Assembly: GCF_009796825.1 (NCBI RefSeq)
Contig: NZ_CP047030.1
Location: 4,524,501 to 4,588,500 of the forward strand
Direction of reading: 5' to 3'
Length of the DNA stretch: 64,000 bases
DNA from: Algibacter sp. L3A6
GTDB lineage: Bacteria > Bacteroidota > Bacteroidia > Flavobacteriales > Flavobacteriaceae
The translations under genes were made by a program, and so were the position numbers. Positions 54,239 through 62,539 of this stretch are shown piece by piece. The first letter of the stretch is position 1; every line of letters begins with the position of its first letter. Under the pieces are notes generated by a model. The model had not been told where the DNA came from. It worked only from the letters and a program-made list of their open reading frames with translations, and did not search any database.

Positions 54239-54886
54239 TTATGAAGATAAACGGTTTATCAACCAGCTATAATCTTTTTGAAGTTGATACCTAATTCTAT
54301 CATGTAATCTATTAGGTCGACCTTGCCAAAACTCTATTTCAACTGGCTTTACAATATAGCCACCCCAATATTTTGGTCTTAAAATGGGTTTACCCTCATA
54401 TTCTTTTTCTAATTCCGACAGTTTAGTCTCAAGATACTCACGATTTGGGATTACTTCACTTTGGTTAGAAACTAATGCACCTAACTGACTGCCAACAGGT
54501 CGAGACTCAAAATAACCATCGCTCATATTCTCAGCAATTTTTTCTGCACGTCCTTTTATAATAATTTGTCGTTCTGCTCCATGCCAAAAAAAGGATAAGC
54601 AAACATTAGGGTTCGCTGCTATAGCTTTTCCTTTTTCACTTTCATAATTAGTATAAAAAATAAATCCTTCGTAGGTGTAGCGCTTTAAAAGCACCACTCT
54701 GTTTTTTGGAAAACCATCTAACCCTAAAGTTGAAACCGTCATCGCATTTGTTTCATCTTCAGCAAAGTGTAAATCTACTTCATGAAACCACTTTTGAAAT
54801 AATTCTAACGGGTTTTCTGGTACTTCTTCTAAAAGCAATTCACCTTTATCATAAGATTTTCTATAGTTACTTAAGTCCTTTTCCAT
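54239..54886 (-). CDS. pdxH: Pyridoxamine-5'-phosphate oxidase
   Basis: 215 residues. Makes pyridoxal phosphate with FMN. Motifs: NAMTVSTLGLDGFPKNRVVL, YTNYESEKGKAI, SFFWHGAERQI, and the C-terminal EFWQGRPNRLHDRIRY. Complete length. Single gene divergent from the next. Confidence 0.94.
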   Translation of the reverse strand: MEKDLSNYRKSYDKGELLLEEVPENPLELFQKWFHEVDLHFAEDETNAMTVSTLGLDGFPKNRVVLLKRYTYEGFIFYTNYESEKGKAIAANPNVCLSFFWHGAERQIIIKGRAEKIAENMSDGYFESRPVGSQLGALVSNQSEVIPNREYLETKLSELEKEYEGKPILRPKYWGGYIVKPVEIEFWQGRPNRLHDRIRYQLQKDYSWLINRLSS

Positions 54887-54971
54887 AGGTACAAATTAAC
54901 AAAAAAAAAAGATTCTATAAATTTTTATTAAGTACGAATTTTCATATATTTAAAGTGTTAAATAATTACAG

Positions 54972-55388
54972 ATGCAATTTAAAACCTCAAAATACTTTAA
55001 TAGTATGACGCATAAGGAAATTGAACTTCCCTTCGGAACATACTATTTCTGTAACAACATTGTAATTTCAGAATTAAATGAAGGCGTACATTTTGATTGG
55101 GATAAATGCTCTGTCACAATTAATACAATCTTAGAGTTTTATGGTAAAGATGCAAAAGTTGGGTTTATCTCAAATAGAATAAACAATTACTCTGTAGACC
55201 CTAACAATTGGGTGAGAGCTCATACCGAATATAACTTTATGGTTGCAAGCGCCATAATAACTTACCAAAACTCGAGCTATAAAGTAGCTACCCTAGAAAA
55301 ATACTTTTCACAAAAAAAACTAAAACGCTGCTTATCCTTAGAAGAAGCCATATGCTGGCTACAAAAATTTAAGAAGCTAAAAGTGTAA
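54972..55388 (+). CDS. Hypothetical protein
   Basis: 138 residues, mixed alpha/beta, no signal peptide. Resembles small flavobacterial proteins with a SpoIIAA/STAS-like pattern, but I cannot assign it. Ends 18 bp before rnz, which runs toward it. Confidence 0.65.
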   Translation: MQFKTSKYFNSMTHKEIELPFGTYYFCNNIVISELNEGVHFDWDKCSVTINTILEFYGKDAKVGFISNRINNYSVDPNNWVRAHTEYNFMVASAIITYQNSSYKVATLEKYFSQKKLKRCLSLEEAICWLQKFKKLKV

Positions 55389-55406
55389 CAGAAATAATGG
55401 CAACCA

Positions 55407-56315
55407 TTAACTAAAATCAAACACCTTACCGTCTCCGCTTAGCTTTACATTATCAAAAACCTCCTCGGCTTCCGTTTTAAAGCCTTCCAAACCGCCATAA
55501 CGTGTAGAAAAATGCCCCAAAACTAAAGTGCCCACATTGGCTTGCTTAGCAATGCTAGCAGCTTCTTTAGCTGTAGAATGTTTAGTTTTTGGTCCTAAAT
55601 GTGCATGTTTTTCTAAAAATGTCGATTCATGATATAATACATCTACATCTTTTATAATGGGTACAATATCTTCCTTATAGACTGTATCACTGCAAAAGGC
55701 GTAACTTTTAGGTTTTTCAGCATCACTTGTAACGCTTTCATTTCTAATTAAAACACCATCTTCGTTCTCAACATCAAAACCTTGTTTTAACTTTCTATAG
55801 TAAGCTACATTTATATTGGCTTCTTCTGCTAAATCTACATCTAATTTACGCTCACCTTCCTTTTCCTTAAACAAATAACCGTTAGTATATATACGATGCT
55901 CTAAAGGAATGGTGTGTACCTCAACCACATCATCTTCATATACCAGTTGAGATTGCTTAGAAGATAACTCATGGAAATACAAGTTGTAATTAGTCCAAGA
56001 ATCGGCCAATTTCATTTGTAGTATTACAATTTCTTTGATGCCTTTTGGACCATAAACATGCAAATCGGCTTCTCTTTTCAACAATCTAAAGGTTGAAATT
56101 AAACCTACTAACCCAAAAAAGTGATCGCCATGTAAATGTGAAATAAACACATGCTTAATTCTATTGAATTTAATTTTATGTCTACGTAAATGTACCTGTG
56201 TACCTTCTCCACAATCAATTAGAAACATATGATTATTAATTTCTAAAACCTGAGATGTAGTATTGGTTAAAGCTCTTGGAGTAGCGCTATAACAGCCTAA
56301 AATAGTGAGCTTCAT
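55407..56315 (-). CDS. rnz: Ribonuclease Z
   Basis: 302 residues. tRNA 3' endonuclease with metallo-beta-lactamase fold: SHLHGDHFFGL (zinc site, about 60-70), CSDTVYKEDI, HESTF and GHFSTRYG. Last gene of a minus-strand run pyrB - STAS-like - DUF3291 - rnz with gaps of 1-5 bp, so it is probably translated from one RNA. Confidence 0.93.
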   Translation of the reverse strand: MKLTILGCYSATPRALTNTTSQVLEINNHMFLIDCGEGTQVHLRRHKIKFNRIKHVFISHLHGDHFFGLVGLISTFRLLKREADLHVYGPKGIKEIVILQMKLADSWTNYNLYFHELSSKQSQLVYEDDVVEVHTIPLEHRIYTNGYLFKEKEGERKLDVDLAEEANINVAYYRKLKQGFDVENEDGVLIRNESVTSDAEKPKSYAFCSDTVYKEDIVPIIKDVDVLYHESTFLEKHAHLGPKTKHSTAKEAASIAKQANVGTLVLGHFSTRYGGLEGFKTEAEEVFDNVKLSGDGKVFDFS

Positions 56316-56320
56316 AAATT

Positions 56321-56791
56321 TTAATTTAGTGTTTTGTATTGTAAGGCATCGGCTGCTGTAAACTTACTTTTAAAAGAAAAAGCATAAGGAGTTTCGCCGT
56401 GTACATTTAAATAATCTAATCTATCTTTAGCATCCTGAAACGTTGGTATATAACCTTCTGGTACGTACCAAAACGCAAGATGCATCATTTTAATTTTGCT
56501 AAACCATTCTTTTTTACGCTTAAAAACTTCAATATGGTCAGAATTGTAAGTGTAATTAAAAAGGGCTTCTCTACTTTCCCAAACCGATATATTAATAATT
56601 AAAGTATCATCTTTAAAAACTAAAACAGCAGCATCTTTATCCTCATCTTTTAAACGCCAAACAAAACCTTCGCTTTTATCGGCAATGGCATTCATTTTAT
56701 CCACATTATTTATAAAACCTTGCATAATGGGATCGCTAAGTGGTGCCAAACATTTGGCAATATTTACTTGGGCTAAATAGAGTGTACTCAT
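56321..56791 (-). CDS. DUF3291 protein
   Basis: 156 residues, DUF3291 type: LAQVNIAKCLAPLSDPIM at the start, FVWRLKDED, WESREALFNYTY and MMHLAFWYVPEG. A ferredoxin-like dimer fold related to monooxygenase-type small proteins; reaction unknown. One base after the 110-residue gene, five bases before rnz. Confidence 0.85.
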   Translation of the reverse strand: MSTLYLAQVNIAKCLAPLSDPIMQGFINNVDKMNAIADKSEGFVWRLKDEDKDAAVLVFKDDTLIINISVWESREALFNYTYNSDHIEVFKRKKEWFSKIKMMHLAFWYVPEGYIPTFQDAKDRLDYLNVHGETPYAFSFKSKFTAADALQYKTLN

Positions 56792-56792
56792 T

Positions 56793-57125
56793 TTACAAAC
56801 CTAAGTCGCGTTCCATAACCTCCATTTCGATAAGGTCGTGAGCTTCTTGTAAGGTAGGCACAATAGCTAAATCTTCTGGAGCTTCGTCTAAATCTATTTT
56901 ACTAGATACAATAACGAAAGAATGTTTAGCAGCACGATGTGTATTAGAAATTTGTAAAAACTCTACAACCTCATCCGTACTTATAGCATCTAAAGATGTT
57001 AAAGCAACAATAATATTATTGTTTTTAAACTTAGGATATAAAGCTTGTATTTTTTTTATCAATTCTATACTCGTAGCTTTCTCTTGAGTAATAATAGATG
57101 TATTTTCTTTTTGATCAATAATCAT
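56793..57125 (-). CDS. STAS-like small protein
   Basis: 110 residues with strand-helix alternation and a SLDAISTDEVVEFL segment at the place of the STAS phosphorylation-loop. Orthologues upstream of rnz are often mislabelled ribonuclease Z because of position; this one has no metallo-lactamase motif. Two bases after pyrB. Role unknown. Confidence 0.7.
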   Translation of the reverse strand: MIIDQKENTSIITQEKATSIELIKKIQALYPKFKNNNIIVALTSLDAISTDEVVEFLQISNTHRAAKHSFVIVSSKIDLDEAPEDLAIVPTLQEAHDLIEMEVMERDLGL

Positions 57126-57127
57126 AA

Positions 57128-58057
57128 CTATTGTTTTATTTTAGATGCCAATAAATAAATTACCGCCATACGTACGGCAACGCCATTTTGCACCTGATCT
57201 AGAATTATAGCCTGATCAGAATCGGCAACATCGCTCGTAATCTCTACGCCACGGTTTATTGGTCCGGGATGCATAATGGTAATTTCTTTATCCAGCGAAT
57301 TTAGCAAATCTTTTGTAACTCCAAATTGTTGCGTATATTCTCGTGTTGATGGAAAATAACTAATATCCATACGTTCGTTTTGTACACGTAGCATATTAGC
57401 AACATCGCACCAATTTAAAGCTTTCCTCAAATCGGTTTCTACCTTTACCCCTAATTTATCAATATATTTTGGTAATAAAGTTTTTGGTCCGCAAACCATA
57501 ACCTCAGCACCTTGTAATTGCAATGCAAATATGTTAGACAGCGCTACTCTACTATGCAGAATATCTCCAACAATAACCACTTTTTTCCCTTTAACACCGC
57601 CTAATTTCTCTCTAATAGAATACGAATCTAACAAGGCTTGCGTTGGGTGCTCATGTGCACCATCTCCAGCATTTATAATACTTGCCTTAACATGTTTAGA
57701 TAAAAACACACCAGCACCAGGGTTTGGGTGCCGCATTACAACCATATCCACTTTCATGGATAAAATATTGTTTACCGTATCAATTAAAGTTTCTCCTTTT
57801 TTAACAGAAGATTGTGCCGAAGAAAAATTTAACACATCGGCCGACAAACGTTTCTCTGCCAACTCGAACGATAATTTTGTTCTCGTAGAATTTTCGAAAA
57901 ATAAATTGGCAATGGTAATATCACGCAGCGAAGGCACCTTTTTAATCGGTCGGTTTATCACTTCTTTAAAATGATCGGCCGTTTCAAAAATAAGTTGAAT
58001 ATCCTGTTTGTTCAGGTATTTAATACCTAATAAGTGGTTTACACTTAATTCGCTCAT
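57128..58057 (-). CDS. pyrB: Aspartate carbamoyltransferase catalytic subunit
   Basis: 309 residues. Carbamoyl-phosphate site FFENSTRTKLSFE (about 53-65), HPTQALLD and HPGPINRGVEI. Second step of pyrimidine synthesis. pyrR is 79 bp upstream on the same strand; no pyrI is seen next to it. Confidence 0.95.
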   Translation of the reverse strand: MSELSVNHLLGIKYLNKQDIQLIFETADHFKEVINRPIKKVPSLRDITIANLFFENSTRTKLSFELAEKRLSADVLNFSSAQSSVKKGETLIDTVNNILSMKVDMVVMRHPNPGAGVFLSKHVKASIINAGDGAHEHPTQALLDSYSIREKLGGVKGKKVVIVGDILHSRVALSNIFALQLQGAEVMVCGPKTLLPKYIDKLGVKVETDLRKALNWCDVANMLRVQNERMDISYFPSTREYTQQFGVTKDLLNSLDKEITIMHPGPINRGVEITSDVADSDQAIILDQVQNGVAVRMAVIYLLASKIKQ

Positions 58058-58136
58058 GATTTTAATATTCAGTTGGCCCCAATAGTTGCCAGTTGTTCAA
58101 ATTGTATATTACCTAGCTTCTTTTAAAACTTAAAAA

Positions 58137-58676
58137 CTATTTTTCAATTAAATAAACTGCGTCTTCACCATCTTGCTCCGTCCAGTTTACTTTCACTTTT
58201 TCGTTGTTAATAACATCTACCTGGCGGCCACGGTAATCGGGCTGTATCGGTAAATGTCTACTAAAACGTCTATCAATAAGTGTTAAAAGCTCAATTTCTT
58301 GCGGTCTCCCAAACGACTGTATAGCTGTTAAAGCCGAACGAATACTACGTCCAGTGTATAAAACATCGTCCACAAAAACTACATTTTTATCTTCAACTAA
58401 AAAATTAATTTTAGTAGCATTGGCTTCCAACGGTTTATCGCTACGTCTAAAATCGTCACGATAAAAGGTAATATCCAATTGCCCTAATTTAATATCTTTA
58501 ATTTTATAATCTTCGGTTAAAATTTTGGCCAATCGGCTCGCTAAAAACACACCACGTGGTTGCAAACCAATTAAAACGGTATTCGAAAAATCGTGATGTC
58601 GTTCAATAAGCTGGCAAGCCAATCTGTGAAGAATGATATTTATGGCTTTAGCGTTAAGTAAAACTTTTTGACTCAT
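58137..58676 (-). CDS. pyrR: PyrR bifunctional regulator / uracil phosphoribosyltransferase
   Basis: 179 residues from the ATG at 58676 (MSQKVLLNAK); an upstream TTG start is unnecessary. PRPP site VVFVDDVLYTGRSIR, plus GLQPRGVFLA and LIDRRFSRHLPIQPDYRG. In Firmicutes it binds pyr leader RNA; here its own leader is very short and the 79 bp before pyrB show no clear PyrR hairpin, so the RNA-binding role is uncertain. Confidence 0.92.
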   Translation of the reverse strand: MSQKVLLNAKAINIILHRLACQLIERHHDFSNTVLIGLQPRGVFLASRLAKILTEDYKIKDIKLGQLDITFYRDDFRRSDKPLEANATKINFLVEDKNVVFVDDVLYTGRSIRSALTAIQSFGRPQEIELLTLIDRRFSRHLPIQPDYRGRQVDVINNEKVKVNWTEQDGEDAVYLIEK

Positions 58677-58685
58677 ATGGTGTTC

Positions 58686-58717
58686 CAAACGTATTTGGTA
58701 AACAAAGGTAATGCAAA
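58686..58717 (-). promoter_or_regulatory. pyrR promoter
   Basis: On the minus strand TTTG (58714-58717), 20 bp, TACGTTTG (58686-58693); the -7 box ends 9 bp before the ATG, giving a leader of a few bases. Confidence 0.6.
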
Positions 58718-58757
58718 AAAAGATAAGTAGAAACTCTAGTCAATAACTTTATTTTGG

Positions 58758-58852
58758 GCGCAACCCTATCGGGTCGGGCTATACGTTGCAAGTCCTCGTA
58801 AGCCCGATTCTCATCGGGCTTACTGTGGGCTTTACACTGCTATCCCTTGCGC
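58758..58852. repeat. Dispersed intergenic repeat, copy B
   Basis: Inverted relative to copies A and C. On the minus strand it starts GCGCAAGGGATAGCA and ends TAGCCCGACCC...TTGCGC; the ends pair (GCGCAA/TTGCGC). The middle is a perfect 11-bp hairpin, GTAAGCCCGAT (58798-58808) with ATCGGGCTTAC (58813-58823). Confidence 0.65.
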
Positions 58853-58919
58853 ATAGCTCGCAGCGGTAGTTCTATAAAGTAAAGAGCCATTTAAACCACC
58901 ACAACTACTTGTAATAATA

Positions 58920-59456
58920 TTATAATCCAAATATTTTAGCATCTACAAAAAATGTAGAATTCACATCAATATTATGGTCTTCAGAAATTAATTCATCCGT
59001 TACAGCTTCTACTCTAAGCGTATAAGCATCACTTTTAATATACACCTTTAAATCTTCGTTAGTTGTTTCCAGCATAAGGCTCTTTTCTGCATTTTCCGGT
59101 ACCTCTTCCATCCAAGCAATTAGCATTTCCTCTTCATCTTCCGCAGAAATATAAATATTAATAGAATTCAAGAAATTAAAATCGCCCTCTTCTGGTGAGA
59201 TCAACTTCAATTCCATATCAGTAAGACTAATAGACTCTATTAAATCTTTTTTGGTATTGTTATTCTCAAAAGTAGATTCCGAGTTCGTAGTAACCTCTGG
59301 AGTTTCCATGAAAAAAGGCACATCTACGATAGTGGTCGATTGTATAACAACAGATTCGGTGTAATTAATTTCAAATTTGGTTAATTCATCTAGCGCATCA
59401 CAACCAACAATTAAGGTTAATAGAAATGCACTTGCAATTAATTTAATAGTTTTCAT
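58920..59456 (-). CDS. Hypothetical lipoprotein
   Basis: 178 residues. Lipobox LIVGC; the body is acidic, with strand-rich segments and a long Asn/Thr/Glu-rich linker (about 55-75). No family recognised. Single gene between copy B of the repeat and a terminator. Confidence 0.7.
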   Translation of the reverse strand: MKTIKLIASAFLLTLIVGCDALDELTKFEINYTESVVIQSTTIVDVPFFMETPEVTTNSESTFENNNTKKDLIESISLTDMELKLISPEEGDFNFLNSINIYISAEDEEEMLIAWMEEVPENAEKSLMLETTNEDLKVYIKSDAYTLRVEAVTDELISEDHNIDVNSTFFVDAKIFGL

Positions 59457-59559
59457 AAGTTATTTTTTGGGGTTTGTTTTTAATTTAAGTTTTCAAATAT
59501 AAGACAAAACGACAAATAAATCGGTTTAAATGCAAAAACAGTGGTTTTTAAAATAAAAA

Positions 59560-59586
59560 AAACTCAAGTTTAAAAAACTTGAGTTT
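59560..59586 (-). terminator. Terminator after the coiled-coil protein gene
   Basis: AAACTCAAGTTT / AAACTTGAGTTT, 12-bp perfect stem with a 3-base loop, 27 bp past the stop. Confidence 0.75.
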
Positions 59587-59612
59587 CAGCTATTAAGTGT
59601 TAATTAATGAGT

Positions 59613-60497
59613 CTATTTAAGCCTAAACTCAGAGCTTGATACTAAATCTTTATCGTTGTAAACATTAACAACATAACGTCCTTTTTCAAACTTCTCTTTA
59701 CCTTCAGATGCTACAAATTCGCAAACATTAAGGCTTATGTTTTCATAATTAAATTTACTAATCATACTGTAGTTTACAATAGTTTCATCAAACTGTACTT
59801 GCTCGTTTAAGCCTAACGTACGGTTTAATGGGTCTACAACTTGTACATACAATTCTTGATCTCCACTTTGTACTAAAGCATTTTTAGGAACTGTAAAGCA
59901 AACTCTAATTTTATCTGTACGGCTAGCACGTTCTGTTGGAATTAATTTTCCAGAAGCACGCTCTATAACGCCAAAACCTTTTAAACCTACTGCACCTAAA
60001 ACAGAGGCATTGTTAACTACTTCGGCTAATGCAGTATTTTGTATCAATAAAGAATCTGTAAAAATAGTACGCTCTTCTAAACGCACTCTAGTGCTATCTA
60101 AAGATGTTGCTAAATACGAGTTCTCTACACGTAAAGAATCATTTTGTGCTAATAAGGCATCCATTTCTTTTTGTAACGATGCATATTTTTGTTTGTATCT
60201 CCACAAACTTTTTACGTTAGTTTCAGAAATTTGTAAAGAATCTATTAATCCTTGAATTCTACCACGAGCATCAATTAAATTTTTGTTCGAAATTTGATTT
60301 TCACTAATCGCCTCATCATATTGTTTAGCCATTGTGTTAAGATCGTTCATTACCAAACGTTTTTGTTCGGTTAACTCCTGCTCTACCTCGTTACTTTTCT
60401 TATTAAGGTTCATGGCGTAAAAACCAGTTGCCAAAAATAAAACCAATGCAATCCCTAAAGCCACTTTAAGCCCTGTACTGTTGTTAGAATTTTCCAT
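59613..60497 (-). CDS. Membrane-anchored coiled-coil protein
   Basis: 294 residues from the ATG at 60497 (MENSNNSTGLKVALG); an upstream start at 60548 precedes it by 17 unlikely residues. One membrane helix near the N-terminus (about 10-30), then a long coiled coil (about 35-155) and a beta-rich C-terminal domain (about 175-290). Such proteins may link the envelope to other structures; no function assigned. Confidence 0.72.
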   Translation of the reverse strand: MENSNNSTGLKVALGIALVLFLATGFYAMNLNKKSNEVEQELTEQKRLVMNDLNTMAKQYDEAISENQISNKNLIDARGRIQGLIDSLQISETNVKSLWRYKQKYASLQKEMDALLAQNDSLRVENSYLATSLDSTRVRLEERTIFTDSLLIQNTALAEVVNNASVLGAVGLKGFGVIERASGKLIPTERASRTDKIRVCFTVPKNALVQSGDQELYVQVVDPLNRTLGLNEQVQFDETIVNYSMISKFNYENISLNVCEFVASEGKEKFEKGRYVVNVYNDKDLVSSSEFRLK

Positions 60498-60652
60498 ATA
60501 TTTTATAATTTTAAAATTTAGTTGTAATACTAAATGTACTGTCGACATTTGTTCTATATACGCACCACATATTATTTTGGATCGAATACCCTCTTAAAAA
60601 AAATATAACGTAATTTAGTTCTCGCTTTTTTAAAAAGAACTAACAAACAATT

Positions 60653-61117
60653 ATGACGGTAGAAATAATACCTTTCGAGCAAAAATACACAACAGATTTT
60701 TATAACCTAAATATAGAGTGGTTAAAATCGCTTTTTTACGTAGAACCTTACGATGAAATGGTACTTAAAAACTGTGAAGCCCATATTATAGACCAAGATG
60801 GTCATATATTTTTCGCAAAATTGAATAATGATATTGTTGGCACAGTAGCTTTAATGAAAATGGAAGGCACTAATAATTTTGAATTAACCAAAATGGCTGT
60901 TTCTCCGGCACATCGCGGATTTAAAATTGGGCAAAAGCTTATGTTTCACGTTATTGACTTTGCTAAAACCAAACAAATTCCTAAACTTATTATTTATTCT
61001 AACCGAAAGCTAGAAAACGCCATTTACGTCTATAAAAAGTATGGATTTATTGAAATACCTTTGGAAGAAAACAACCATTACGAACGCGCCAATATTAAAA
61101 TGGAATTAGTCTTTTAA
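60653..61117 (+). CDS. GNAT-family N-acetyltransferase
   Basis: 154 residues. Acetyl-CoA-binding motif A in KMAVSPAHRGFKIGQKLM, motif B in LIIYSNRKLENAIYVYKKYGF. Acceptor unknown. Divergent from the coiled-coil gene. Confidence 0.87.
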   Translation: MTVEIIPFEQKYTTDFYNLNIEWLKSLFYVEPYDEMVLKNCEAHIIDQDGHIFFAKLNNDIVGTVALMKMEGTNNFELTKMAVSPAHRGFKIGQKLMFHVIDFAKTKQIPKLIIYSNRKLENAIYVYKKYGFIEIPLEENNHYERANIKMELVF

Positions 61118-61141
61118 TTGAAGTAACTCTAATTATTTTTT

Positions 61142-61149
61142 TACATTTG
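61142..61149 (+). promoter_or_regulatory. -7 box upstream of the thioredoxin-like gene
   Basis: TACATTTG ends 22 bp before the ATG; TTG at 61118-61120 could be the -33 element. Confidence 0.45.
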
Positions 61150-61171
61150 ATAATACCTTAAAAACTTTTTC

Positions 61172-61696
61172 ATGAAAATTAAAATTTTAATCCTTTTAAT
61201 TACCGGTTTACTTGCTTTTAACAACTCTATTTCTGCTCAAGAAAGCACCTCTATCTTATTAGATAAAGCGCAGACCGAAGCTAAAAAAGAAGGCAAAGCT
61301 ATATTTATAAAGTTTGAAGCTTCTTGGTGTGGTTGGTGCAAAAAAATGACGAAAGACATGAAAGCCGATGAAACTAAAGCCTTTTTTGAAGCAAACTATG
61401 TTACCGTGCCTGTTGTTGTAAAAGAATCTAAAGGAAAGGAACATTTAGAGAATCCGGGATCTAACGATTTACTAAAAAAATATAACGGCGAAAAAGCGGG
61501 TTTACCGTTTTGGGTTATTCTAGATGCCGATTTAAATGTAATTACAGATGCTTACAATGCTAAAGGCCAAAATTTAGGCGCTCCAGGAACTAAAGAAGAA
61601 ACAGATATTTTTATTGAAAAAATAAAGAAATCGGCGAAAAAAGTAACAGAAAATGATGTTGCGAGTATTAAAAGCCAGTTTGTACTAAAAAGTTAG
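61172..61696 (+). CDS. Exported thioredoxin-like protein
   Basis: 174 residues with signal peptide (1-22). Thioredoxin-like fold with the redox pair in ASWCGWCKKM (about 50-59) and a KAGLPFWVILD cis-Pro region. It likely reduces or shuffles disulfides outside the cytoplasm. Ends at a bidirectional terminator. Confidence 0.87.
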   Translation: MKIKILILLITGLLAFNNSISAQESTSILLDKAQTEAKKEGKAIFIKFEASWCGWCKKMTKDMKADETKAFFEANYVTVPVVVKESKGKEHLENPGSNDLLKKYNGEKAGLPFWVILDADLNVITDAYNAKGQNLGAPGTKEETDIFIEKIKKSAKKVTENDVASIKSQFVLKS

Positions 61697-61713
61697 ATTA
61701 CACATTATAAAAC

Positions 61714-61747
61714 AAAAAAGCTCAAGATTTAAATCTTGAGCTTTTTT
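61714..61747. terminator. Bidirectional terminator
   Basis: AAAAAAGCTCAAGAT / ATCTTGAGCTTTTTT, near-perfect palindrome between convergent genes. Confidence 0.85.
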
Positions 61748-61778
61748 GTTTTATATAAACTAGTAAACACCAAAGTCC

Positions 61779-62156
61779 TTATGATTCTAATGGTACGTCT
61801 GGTAATTTATTTTTAAAACTTGGCGCATTCTCTCTGTACGATACCTTTTTCTTTTTAGAAACAACAAGTAATAAGTCTTCCTTTAAAGTAAATAAAGTTC
61901 CGCCTCTAAACGAATTTGTTAGTAATTCTTCTATTTCGGCAATAGCCTCGGGTAAAGAAAATTGCTTGTACAACTCCTCTTCTGTATGGCGGTATTTAAA
62001 TTGAAAAACTGTTTTTCCTTCAACTATAAACAAACGCGCATAAACATTTACTAAGCCTTCACTTTTTCTTAAAGGTCTGCTTAAGGTTAGCTTTACAAAC
62101 TCATCATCGATTACACTTTGTTGTAATCTTTCAAAAAAATCTTTAAATTCACTCAT
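61779..62156 (-). CDS. Hypothetical protein
   Basis: 125 residues from the ATG at 62156 (MSEFKDFFERL). Basic, alpha/beta, no signal. The KLTLSRPLRKSEGLVNVYARL stretch looks conserved; I cannot name a family. Upstream is copy C of the dispersed repeat. Confidence 0.6.
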   Translation of the reverse strand: MSEFKDFFERLQQSVIDDEFVKLTLSRPLRKSEGLVNVYARLFIVEGKTVFQFKYRHTEEELYKQFSLPEAIAEIEELLTNSFRGGTLFTLKEDLLLVVSKKKKVSYRENAPSFKNKLPDVPLES

Positions 62157-62316
62157 GCTGCAAAGATAGAAAATGCCTCTATAAAGCAATAGTTTTTAAT
62201 ACAATTATATGGGTGTGTTTTTGGCGTTGTATTTTAAGTAAATAATTTTAAAACTTAAATTTATTACAAGATGAAACTTGTGTTTAGGTTTTAGCACATC
62301 CTCCACAAACAGACCC

Positions 62317-62471
62317 GCGTTAGGGATTGATGCGGCATCCTTTTTACAAATTGGCTAAGCCTATAAACTAAGGATGAAAGCAAGTTTTAATTGAAGTGCT
62401 ATTACAAACAGAACACTCCAAACCTTTGTAAAAAGATATAGCAGAAAGCCCGACCCTTTTCGGGTAACGCC
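62317..62471. repeat. Dispersed intergenic repeat, copy C
   Basis: Starts GCGTTAGGGATTGATGCGGC and ends AGCCCGACCC...CGGGTAACGC. The inner part is a long hairpin: TTTTTACAAA (62341-62350) with TTTGTAAAAA (62425-62434). Longest of the three copies. The rest of the 62157-62539 gap is empty apart from the terminator. Confidence 0.65.
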
Positions 62472-62477
62472 ATAAAA

Positions 62478-62515
62478 AAAACGATTGACAAACTTTACAG
62501 TTCATCAATCGTTTT
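62478..62515 (-). terminator. Terminator after the M61 peptidase gene
   Basis: AAAACGATTGA / TCAATCGTTTT (11 bp, 16-base loop), 24 bp past the stop, T-rich on the minus strand. Confidence 0.75.
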
Positions 62516-62539
62516 AATTTGATTTTTATGTAATTACAT

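Noticed and set aside
57531..57974. Long open frame on the plus strand opposite pyrB
   Set aside because: Mirror of a strongly recognised gene, no family-like features, no promoter or spacing signal.
58058..58136. PyrR-binding attenuator between pyrR and pyrB
   Set aside because: No clear anti-terminator/terminator pair in the 79 bp, only weak partial repeats.
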